Part shown: in pieces, positions 43,752 through 52,010 of the stretch
Position numbering within the stretch: the first letter of the stretch is position 1
Layout of the letters: each line of letters begins with the position of its first letter
From: BJGV01 sp964194745
Lineage (GTDB): Bacteria > Pseudomonadota > Gammaproteobacteria > Burkholderiales > Nitrosomonadaceae
Assembly: GCA_965248035.1 (NCBI GenBank)
Contig: OZ252054.1
Location: 1,860,001 to 1,924,000, forward strand
Length of the DNA: 64,000 nt
Reading direction: 5' to 3'
Position numbers and translations under genes: made by a program
Notes under the pieces: generated by a model
What the model saw: only the letters and a program-made list of their open reading frames with translations
Database searches by the model: none
Told to the model about the DNA's origin: nothing

Positions 43752-45641
43752 GTGAATGATTCGAGTACAAGGGAGGCTTCTAAGAAAGCGTTTGTTAGAA
43801 TTGGCTTAGTGTTGCCGCTACTACTGTTTTCAGGGTGCGCTATTATACCTAAGCCATTTACACAAGAAGAGGTAAAGAACCGGGTTGCCGAAGATACCGC
43901 TGGTATGTATCTTAACCAGGAACCCATCAACGGGCCAGTTTCGATTGAGGAGGCCATAGCGCACACACTAAAGTACAACCTTGATTACCGATTGAAACAG
44001 ATGGAGTCAGCGCTTGAATTAGGGCTCACGGGATACGCCAGCTATGACATGCTACCTAGACTGCTCACCTCAGCAGGTTACCGTACGCGCCAAAACGAAC
44101 CGGGTGGTACGTCTATAGGTCTCATAGATAAACAGATTTCATTGCGACCATCAAGAGCAACACAACGAAATCATGCACAAGCGGCTGCCGAGTTTTCCTG
44201 GAACTTGCTCGACTTTGGAGTTTCCTATTATCGAGCACGTCAACAAGCAGATAAATTCCTAATTGCGGAAGAACGTCGTCGTAAAGTTGTTCAAAACATG
44301 GTTCAAGATGTGCGCACTTCCTTCTGGCGCGCATTGGGTGTGCAGCGGCTCGCTAAGGAAGCAAAGGAGATTCTTGACCAAGCTAATCTAGCTTTAGCCC
44401 GTTCACGTGAAGCTGAGGTACAGCGTCTTATCCCACCAGATCTTGCTTTAAACTATCAACGGGCTCTATTAGATGCGATCTCTTTGCTAAACCTGCGTCG
44501 ACAAGACCTGGAGTTTGCCAAGCGAGAGCTGGCTGCTTTGATGAACGTTGAGCCAGGCGTAGATTTCATTCTAGAAGAATCGAGGGAATCTAAACTACCT
44601 GCACCGCCAACTGATATCCGTAAGCTGGAAGAGCTGGCATTGCTTCAGCGCCCAGAGTTACGTGAAGAGGACTCCAAGAAGCGCATTACCGCAGATGAGA
44701 CACGCAAACAATTGCTTAGTATGTTGCCATCCGTAAGCTTAGACTATGGGTTTAATTTTGATTCCAATAATCTTCTTTATCACAATAGCTGGTTCCAGGG
44801 TGGCGTTCGAGTATCCTGGAATATAATGCGCCTTGCAGCCATACCTTCACTTCTTAAAACACAAGAAGGGCAAGTTGAAGTCGATCGTTCAAGAAGAATG
44901 GCTTTGTCGATGGCGATTATGACCCAATTGCGTGTAAGTGCGGAGCGATACCGATTAGCATTAATAGATTTTAAACTGGCAGACATCGGCTCTCAAGTTG
45001 ATCAACGTTTAGCTGCCAATATGCGTGCCTCTGTTACAGCCAGACTAAATAGCGAACTAGAAGCAATCAGAACCAAGGCGCGAGCAGTATTGGGTGCCTA
45101 CCAGCGGGCTAATGCTTACGCTAACGCACAGATTGCTTTTGGACGTCTCTACAATACATTGGGCTTTGATCCACTACCCGATAATTTTGAAGATGATACT
45201 CTAGAAAAATTAACTGGGCGTATTCGTGAGCACCTTCAAGCAACCGAAGAAGATACGCTTAGAATGACATCAAATTTATTCGGTTATTTCCCAACAGTTT
45301 CGATCGTGTTTGTAGGAGTTGAGGATCTGATTCTACAAGTTCGCATGAAAGCACAGGTGGCTGTATTATTGGCACGGCATCAGATTGAATTGGATGCAGA
45401 GAATGGCTTTCCCTTTGTACTCACAATGCAACGTATCCCGAATGACGAGATCGAGACGACTTCCTGGACACTAGTGCTAGAAGGTGATAACGGTATGAAT
45501 AAAAAATCAGCAAAATTTGTAACCACAATACCAAGTAACTCACGTGACACGGCATATGAAAGTGCATTAATTGCGGCAGTAACTTCCACACTCCCTGAAC
45601 TCCACTCATGGCTGGTAGAGTTAGCAAAGGAAGATAAATGA
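43752..45641 (+). CDS. TolC-family outer-membrane lipoprotein with extra C-terminal domain
   Basis: Probably the outer-membrane channel of the export system. From the GTG start the signal peptide ends in the lipobox FSG-C (about residue 27). Residues about 55-470 are TolC-like: two helical hairpin repeats, including EFSWNLLDFGVSYYRARQQ and the second-half VRVSWNIMRLAAIPS. Unlike standard TolC proteins of 430-500 aa, it continues for about 150 residues (480-629) with a domain of the pattern WTLVLEGDN...AYESALIAAVTSTLPELHSWL. That is loosely like PqiC-type auxiliary lipoproteins (tentative). It is the only uninterrupted gene of the cluster. Its stop overlaps the next gene's ATG (ATGA). Confidence 0.85.
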   Translation: MNDSSTREASKKAFVRIGLVLPLLLFSGCAIIPKPFTQEEVKNRVAEDTAGMYLNQEPINGPVSIEEAIAHTLKYNLDYRLKQMESALELGLTGYASYDMLPRLLTSAGYRTRQNEPGGTSIGLIDKQISLRPSRATQRNHAQAAAEFSWNLLDFGVSYYRARQQADKFLIAEERRRKVVQNMVQDVRTSFWRALGVQRLAKEAKEILDQANLALARSREAEVQRLIPPDLALNYQRALLDAISLLNLRRQDLEFAKRELAALMNVEPGVDFILEESRESKLPAPPTDIRKLEELALLQRPELREEDSKKRITADETRKQLLSMLPSVSLDYGFNFDSNNLLYHNSWFQGGVRVSWNIMRLAAIPSLLKTQEGQVEVDRSRRMALSMAIMTQLRVSAERYRLALIDFKLADIGSQVDQRLAANMRASVTARLNSELEAIRTKARAVLGAYQRANAYANAQIAFGRLYNTLGFDPLPDNFEDDTLEKLTGRIREHLQATEEDTLRMTSNLFGYFPTVSIVFVGVEDLILQVRMKAQVAVLLARHQIELDAENGFPFVLTMQRIPNDEIETTSWTLVLEGDNGMNKKSAKFVTTIPSNSRDTAYESALIAAVTSTLPELHSWLVELAKEDK

Positions 45642-46617
45642 TATATTGGCTTAGTGGTAGCTTGGTAATATTGGTTTTAGTGACCGTAATGCTTACGCCT
45701 GAATCTTCCCAGTCACCTGACGTGGATGTAGAAAAGGCCGCGAACATTGAAAGGGCTATAACTACAGGCGCTACTAATAATCCAGCTCAATCACTTAATG
45801 CATCTTCAGAAAAGATTCAGGCTGATGGAGGCCTTAAAACTACCGATTCGGATACTGAAAATGTGGGAATTTTAGTCGATTCTGAATCTTCTAGAGATGA
45901 TTTTTACGGAAATCAAGCAAAAAAACGAGCGCTGATGGGACTGAAACAGTGCGAGTTCTACTTATATCTGACAAAGAAACAACTGTTTCTCGGTCAGGTT
46001 CTAGCCTGGCGGCTGCACGAATCAACAAATTGAATGTAACCCTGGGCAGCACGTTTAGTGCTGGTAAAACACTAATCACTTTTAATTGTAATGCGCCACG
46101 CGCACGACTGGCTATGGCTAAAGCTAAAGCAGAACTGTCAGGTGCTGTAGAGACACACACAGCTAAGCTGAGAATGCAGGGTTTGGAACAAGCGGGTGAT
46201 GTCGAGGTAGCGCTGGCAGCAAGTGTTGTAGCTAAAGCTCGTGCAGAGGTTAGATTAGGAGAATTACAAATAAGCTATTGTTCAATCATAGCACCTTGGG
46301 ATGGTCGTGTTGCAAAAGTTTACGTACGTAACCACATGACCGCTACACCTGGGCAACCGATGCTTGATTTGGTGAAGTCTGGCCCGTTAAGACTGAGAGT
46401 AAACGTTCCATCCAGGCTACTGAGCCAACTTAAGGTTGACTCACAGTTTGAAGTAACAATCGATGAGACAGGGAAAACATACCAAGCAAGTGTGGCAGCC
46501 ATCAACAGTCGTGTTGATTCTGTAAGTCAGACGGTTGAGATTGAAGGTTTGATGACCCAAAGTTTTCCTGAACTACTCGCAGGAATGAGTGGTACAGCAA
46601 TAATGCCTGAAATGTAG
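45638..46617 (+). pseudogene. HlyD/RND-type periplasmic adaptor, frameshifted
   Basis: An inner-membrane-anchored adaptor protein that would bridge to the TolC-like channel. The first frame (45638-46033) gives an N-terminal membrane anchor (YWLSGSLVILVLVTVML) and a linker. At an A7 run (45919-45925) the frame shifts; with eight A the reading continues as KKTSADGTETVRVLLISDKE and on to 46617. The second part carries the biotinyl-lipoyl half-motif (RINKLNVTLGSTFSAGKTL), a helical hairpin, the second half-motif (SIIAPWDGRVAKVYVRNHM) and the beta-barrel domain. Without the repair only a 131-aa fragment is made. It overlaps tolC by four bases (ATGA). Confidence 0.83.
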
Positions 46618-46666
46618 TACTTGATGGCTACCTCAATGCACTTCAAAGTGATCTGTATACTGCACG

Positions 46667-48027
46667 ATGAGTAATATCGACGAAGCTACTAAGCAGCCTG
46701 CATTAGACGCACTTCTCAACTTAGATTTACGTGCTGTAAAAGCAATCAATCCAGCAGATCTGTCTTTTATCATAGTTAATGAAACAATAGCCTTGGTGCC
46801 GTATCGGCAAGCAGCATTCTTTACGGTATCAGCAGTTGGAGTACTTGAGCTTACCACTGCATCAGGTTTAGTGAGTGTGGCAGAGAAGATTCACCCTACG
46901 CTATATGGCTTAGTAGTTTCGTTAAAACTTTCCCAAGAATACTTCCAAAAGAAGCTGGTTGTCATAAGCTTGATTTTTCAGAAGCGCCAGAAGAATTTAA
47001 AGATGGTTGGGAGGAGTGGTTACCTGAGCATTTACTTATAGCACAGTTGTTTAACCAAACTGGCACTCGACTAGGGATGGTGATGTATGCCAGAGAAGAG
47101 CCATGGCTTCCCCACGAACTTGAGAAGTTGGAGCACATACATCAAATCTATGGGTCTTGTCTTGGTTTTTTAAGCGAAGTAAAGATTGATTTTATTACAA
47201 GACTACGTGGATGGATGAGTAAGGCAGTCAGTTACTGGGCAGTGATTGCTATTTTTGTGGGATTGTCTATCCCTATTCGTTTGTCTGTTTTAGCCCCAGG
47301 TGAGATTATCGCTTTAAATGCGTTTGCTGTTGCGCCCCCACAAGACGGTGTAATCAGAACAGTTCACGTGCAACCAAACACAGTAGTTAAAGTTGGAGAT
47401 TTATTGTTCTCATTAGATAACACCACTGTAACTAGTAGGTTGGATGTAGCAGCAAAGTCATTATCAATTGCGCGCGTTGATGCTTTAAATGCGCAACAGC
47501 GCGCGTTTAATGATCTAAAAAGTAAGGGTGAGATAGCATCCGCGATAGGTCGTGTCCGTGAGAAAGAGGCTGAGCTAGCATCATTAAAAGCATTAATGGC
47601 GCGAGTAGAAGTGAGAGCTGAGCGTGATGGTATCGTGATCTACGGTGATCCAAATGATTGGATAGGAAGGCCTGTACAAACCGGTGAACGTGTGATGCAA
47701 CTGGCAAATCCGCGTGATGCAGGTTTGCTGGTATGGCTACCAGTCCACGAGGCATTAAACTTAGATATTGGTGCGCCGATGCGCTTATTTTTGCATATTG
47801 ATCCACTTAATCCATTGCCCGCATCATTATTGCAAACTAGTTTTCAACCTGTGATGAGTCCAGAAGGTGTATCTGCGTATTGAATAAAAGGGAAATTTGA
47901 GAAGGAAGTGGAGAGGCCACGTATCGGTTTGCGTGGCACTGTTCGCATCTCGGGTAAGTGGGCTACATTGGGGTATTATTTTTTTCGAAGACCTGTAACT
48001 GCAATACGTGAATGGACTGGCCTGTGA
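46667..48027 (+). pseudogene. GAF-like plus HlyD adaptor, frameshift and nonsense codon
   Basis: The N-terminal part (MSNIDEATKQPALDALLNLD onward) resembles a GAF-like sensor domain (VNETIALVPYRQAAFFTV). Around 46930-46955 one base is missing and the frame moves to 47047-47883; the intervening codons in the new frame (PEEFKDGWEEWLPEHLL) continue the domain. A membrane segment follows (YWAVIAIFVGLSIPIRLSVL), then a biotinyl-lipoyl/HlyD adaptor (PPQDGVIRTVHVQPN...). A TGA at 47881-47883 interrupts it where a CGA (Arg) would fit, and the conserved C-terminus (RPRIGLRGTVRISGK...RRPVTAIREW) runs on to 48025. Its end overlaps the next start (GTGA). Confidence 0.82.
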
Positions 48028-50142
48028 GCTCGTTAGTACAACCAGAGTCGAATAGACAGATTTTTCTTCCCCCACTGCGTGAGGAGCTTAAATTGCTTCC
48101 CGCAGCAGCAAATCATGATGGATCGTTAGCCTGAATGGTACAAGATCCCATTAATAATAGTTTTTTTCGTATTGGGTGGCTTGATTTTGAGATGTTATTG
48201 CGCTGGGCTTACGGTTCACCAGAGAAAATCGTAAATTCGGTTAATAACGAAACCACATTAGATATTGATGTTACAGATGTAAATGATTTAAAGCTTTTCT
48301 TGGAGCAAAATAGTTTGCTTCAAGCGAGCAGCCAGGAAGCCGTTGATCAACTTAGGGAGCGTGCTAAAGAACTGAATAAAGGTTTTCTCAATTGGATACT
48401 GCACCACTATCTTTTTTTTCGCATTCCTCTCTTTCGTCCACAAGTTTGGTTAGCAAGCCTAATGCCCTGGCTTGGTTGGATATTCACACGTACTACCGCC
48501 ATTGTTGTTACCTTTCTTACCCTAGTCGGAATTTTTCTAGTTGCACGGCAATGGGAGGTGTTCTCTAGTACTTTTGTTGATCAGCTTACTTGGTCAGGTT
48601 TGCTAGGGTATACAGTGGCACTAGTTTTTGCGAAGATTTTGCATGAAATGGGGCATGCGCTAACCGCAACCCGCTATGGTGTGAGAGTTGCGCACATGGG
48701 TGGGCATTACTAGTAATGTTCCCTATGATGTATACCGATACCAGTGAAAGCTGGAAATTAAGTAGCTCAGACAACGTTTGGCAATTGCAAGCGCCGGTAT
48801 TATCGCAGAGCTAGCTTTAGCAGGTTTAGCCACATTGGCGTGGAGTCTGTCACCAGATGGGTCTGTCAAAAGCGCATTATTTTTTCTGGCTACGACAAGT
48901 TGGTTGCTTACGTTATTAGTGAATGTAAGTCCATTTTTGCGCTTTGATGGCTACTTTATCCTGATGGACGCAATAGACTTCCCAAATTTGCACCAGAGAT
49001 CTGGTGCATTTGCCCGTATTTGGCTTAGACGTGTTTTGCTTGGTTTTAATGATGCCTGGCCTGAATATATTCAGAGTAATGGCAGGACATTATTAATTGT
49101 ATTTGCATTTATGACATGGCTGTATCGACTGATAGTATTTCTTGGCCTTGCAGTATTGGTTTATTACTTTTTCTTTAAGATCTTGGGTATTATTCTCATG
49201 GTGGTGGAGCTGGTTTGGTTTATTTGGCGACCTGTATGGTCCGAACTAAGTATGTGGCGCGAAAGAAAATCGGAAATTAAAACTAGTCGTGTGTGGATGG
49301 CCTATGTGCTACTTGGAATTATTCTGGTGGTGGTGCTAGTACCATGGCAAACGGGGATAAGGGGGCCGGGCTGGGTGCACCCAGAGCGTTTACATGTACT
49401 GTATTCGCCTTTACCCGGTCGCCTAGTTCGATTACCAGAAGGTGAAAATGTAACTAGTGGACAACTATTGTTTATCCTCGAATCTCCAGACTTACGGTTA
49501 TCTGCAGAGCGAGCAAGGGGGCTTGCTCAAGCGCGTGCTAACGAATTGATTGGTTTAATGGGATTGCCAGACGGCGAGACGCGCAGAGAGCAAGTGCGAG
49601 CACAGCAAGAAAAGTATGTTGCTGAAGAGAAACTATTTCAGGAAGAACAAGCGCGATTAAAGATATCAGCGCCATTCTCTGGAACGATTGTAGATTTGGA
49701 CTCTAATCTTGCACCAGGTGTGTGGATTCAACCCAGTCAACCTTTGGCTACTTTAGTAGACTATTCACAATGGGTGGTTGATGCATACGTTAACGAGGAG
49801 GATGTTCATCGAATAAGTCCAGGTGACAAAGCACAGGTATACAGGCCTTTGAGGCTTGGTGTGCTTCAAGGATATGTCATTGAAGTTGACGCTACTAGAA
49901 CGACAGTACTCCCGCATTACAGTTTAAATGCCAAGTCAGGAGGTGATATTGTTACTTTGGATAATGAGAAGAATGTTCCTCGAGATGCAATATATCGCGT
50001 ACGTGTGAAGTTAGACAGTCCTCCACCTGAGAGCCGCCAAATGAAAACTGGTAATGTAGTGATTAGTGGTGAGGCTAGAGCATGGCTACCAACTGTTCTT
50101 GAACGAATTGGTGCTGTGGCAGTTCGAGAGAGTGGTTTCTAG
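48024..50142 (+). pseudogene. M50 metalloprotease-like membrane protein fused to HlyD adaptor domain, broken
   Basis: The ancestral protein had about 705 aa. It begins at GTG 48024, but a TGA at 48132-48134 stands where Trp belongs (SLA-W-MVQDPINN). The next frame (to 48712) carries several membrane helices and the zinc-protease motif HEMGH. Near 48697-48705 one base is missing, and near 48766-48771 another; reading both repairs gives ALLVMFPMMYTDTSESWKL and then RQRLAIASAGIIAELAL. The last part (48778-50142) has more helices, the second M50 motif NVSPFLRFDGY, and a C-terminal biotinyl-lipoyl/HlyD domain (YSPLPGRLVRLPEGENV, KISAPFSGTIVDL). The residues of both protease motifs are still there, so the decay looks recent. 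No ABC ATPase is nearby. Confidence 0.83.
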
Positions 50143-50363
50143 GTTGGTTATCACGATATCGTTGGGTTTTAGTTTTCAACATAACTAGCTCAGCATCTTA
50201 CTATTTTTTCATGGGAGTATCACACAAAGGCAGTCATGATTCTGGTCAAACTGTGGTTGATTGACCCAACATACTGTCGAGCATAAAGTTAGTCATAAAG
50301 ACGCGAAATTCCAACCTTGCCTTGTATTTTTTGTAGCTTCCAAAGGTTAAAATGTAAATTATC

Positions 50364-51392
50364 ATGAAATCTTTAGTTACTGGTGCAAGCGGTTTTGTCG
50401 GTTCAGCGGTTACACGCTGTTTGCTGGCTGCTGGTCACGAAGTACGGTGTTTAATTAGACCGGAAAGTGACCAGCGTAACCTTGATGGGTTATCCGTTGA
50501 AATGTTAGAAGGTGATTTACGTGATATCGCATCATTGAAACGTGCAGTCACCAATTGTGAAAATTTGTTTCACGTTGCTGCAGATTACCGTCTTTGGGTA
50601 CCAAATCCAGAAACCATGTATGACATTAATGTCAAGGGGACTCAGACACTAATACTTGCTGCAGCCGAAGCTGGCATTAAACGCATAATATATACCAGTA
50701 GTGTAGCTACTTTGGGATTAAATTCTGATGGTAGCCCGGCAAATGAAGAGACCCCTTCCAGCCTTGTCGAAATGACTGGGCACTATAAGCGTTCAAAATT
50801 CCTCGCAGAACAGGTAGTCCAGCATTTCACCAACAAACATAAGCTACCTTTAGTTATTGTCAATCCTACTACTCCAATAGGGCCACGTGATATAAGACCA
50901 ACGCCTACAGGGCGAATAGTGGTTGATACGATTCGTGGTCGGATGCCGGCTTACATGAATACTGGCCTGAACGTTGCACATGTTGATGATATTGCACAGG
51001 GTCACCTACTGGCGTATATGCATGGGAGACCAGGAGAGCGTTATATTTTGGGAGGCGAGAACATAAACTTATTGCAAATTTTGCAGACAATAGATGAGAT
51101 TGGTGGAAAAAAGATAAATCGAATAAATATTCCAGTGACGCTGATTTTCCCCATAGCCTGGATGATGGAGAAAATTGCAATTATTACGAATGTTGAACCC
51201 CGTGCATCAATAGACAGTATTCGTATGGCGAAGAAAAAGATGTTTTTCTCCAGTGAAAAGGCCGTACGTGAGCTAGGTTATCAATATCGACCTTCAACAG
51301 AGGCGATAAAAGATGCCATGATTTGGTTTCAGAATAATGGTTACTGCGACGGGTATGTAAATTCACCTACTAGAAAAAAATTCCTAGTGTAA
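50364..51392 (+). CDS. hpnA: Hopanoid-associated NAD-dependent sugar epimerase HpnA
   Basis: A short-chain/extended SDR enzyme linked to hopanoid side-chain synthesis. The 342-aa protein has the nucleotide-binding GASGFVGSAV (about 7-16), the catalytic Tyr-Lys pair in GHYKRSKFLAEQ, and the family-specific stretch NPTTPIGPRDIRPTPTGRIV followed by GLNVAHVDDIAQGHLLA. The last 20 residues are an unremarkable tail. It stands alone here, with 221 bp upstream (50143-50363) in which I see no clear promoter. Its exact substrate is not established. Confidence 0.93.
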   Translation: MKSLVTGASGFVGSAVTRCLLAAGHEVRCLIRPESDQRNLDGLSVEMLEGDLRDIASLKRAVTNCENLFHVAADYRLWVPNPETMYDINVKGTQTLILAAAEAGIKRIIYTSSVATLGLNSDGSPANEETPSSLVEMTGHYKRSKFLAEQVVQHFTNKHKLPLVIVNPTTPIGPRDIRPTPTGRIVVDTIRGRMPAYMNTGLNVAHVDDIAQGHLLAYMHGRPGERYILGGENINLLQILQTIDEIGGKKINRINIPVTLIFPIAWMMEKIAIITNVEPRASIDSIRMAKKKMFFSSEKAVRELGYQYRPSTEAIKDAMIWFQNNGYCDGYVNSPTRKKFLV

Positions 51393-51477
51393 ATCTTACC
51401 CATCAAATCCCAAAATGCATATTTTATTGTTGGGTCCACGCAACAAGGATTCATTCTATGAGAGTGTCTGTACTCTA

Positions 51478-51789
51478 CTACCGTGCAAATTTTCGTAACA
51501 CTACCATTAGCTCATCAATTGCTGCATTACCTTTGCCAGACTTGATTGCGCCTTGCATGCAGCCGTGAGTATGATTTTCTAACAGTTGCATGGCAACGGC
51601 ATCAAGCGCAGATTGCAGCGCAGATACTTGGTTTAGGACGTCAACGCAATAACGATCTTCCACTATCATTTTGGAGACACCGCGCACCTGTCCCTCAATA
51701 CGGTTGAGCCGTTTTATCAGTGCATCTTTGTTTGGCTGCACCACAGTCTTAGGTGTGTTGCATAGTTTCTTTTTAGATGATGACTTCAA
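51478..51789 (-). CDS. csoR: CsoR-family copper-sensing repressor
   Basis: A DUF156 all-helical repressor, 103 aa, that releases DNA when Cu(I) binds. The expected ligands are present: Cys in EDRYCVDVLNQ and the His/Cys pair in NHTHGCMQ. RLNRIEGQVRGVSKMI is the conserved first helix with the DNA-contact residues. A TTG start (51787-51789) is used since no ATG fits. It is the third gene of copA-copZ-csoR. The operator it would bind is proposed at 54435-54453 in the copA promoter, giving autoregulation. Its start overlaps the copZ end if the copZ frameshift is repaired. Confidence 0.88.
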   Translation of the reverse strand: MKSSSKKKLCNTPKTVVQPNKDALIKRLNRIEGQVRGVSKMIVEDRYCVDVLNQVSALQSALDAVAMQLLENHTHGCMQGAIKSGKGNAAIDELMVVLRKFAR

Positions 51790-51981
51790 AACCTGCCCCC
51801 ACGATGGCTTCGTTAAACTGATTTACATTGTTTTTTTGGTATCGTACTGGATTGTGACCTGTTTGTATTCTAGAGAAACATTTGCATTATTAACTCCGGA
51901 AATTTCTTCCAGCACGTTTTTTACACTCTTGACGCAACCCATGCATGTCATTCCTTTGATATTCACTATAGTCGTTTGCAT
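51773..51981 (-). pseudogene. copZ: Copper chaperone CopZ, frameshifted in an A7 run
   Basis: A small heavy-metal-associated (HMA) protein that passes Cu(I) to CopA. From ATG 51979-51981 the product starts MQTTIVNIKGMTCMGC, with the Cu-binding CxxC. The present frame stops after 52 residues (TKKTM-stop at 51823). Seven A on the coding strand (51831-51837) lie just before. With eight A the frame would read on as NNVNQFNEAIVGAGFEVII and end at 51773 after 69 residues, the usual CopZ length, overlapping csoR. So either one base is missing in the genome or the run was miscounted in sequencing. Confidence 0.8.
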
Positions 51982-52010
51982 TTTATATACTCCATGTAAA
52001 GATTTGCGTT

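Noticed and set aside
39236..50142. Sequencing error as the sole cause of the frameshifts
   Set aside because: Three lesions are nonsense substitutions and two deletions are not in homopolymers, while the core genes on both sides are clean. Error at the G5 and A7 runs alone remains possible.
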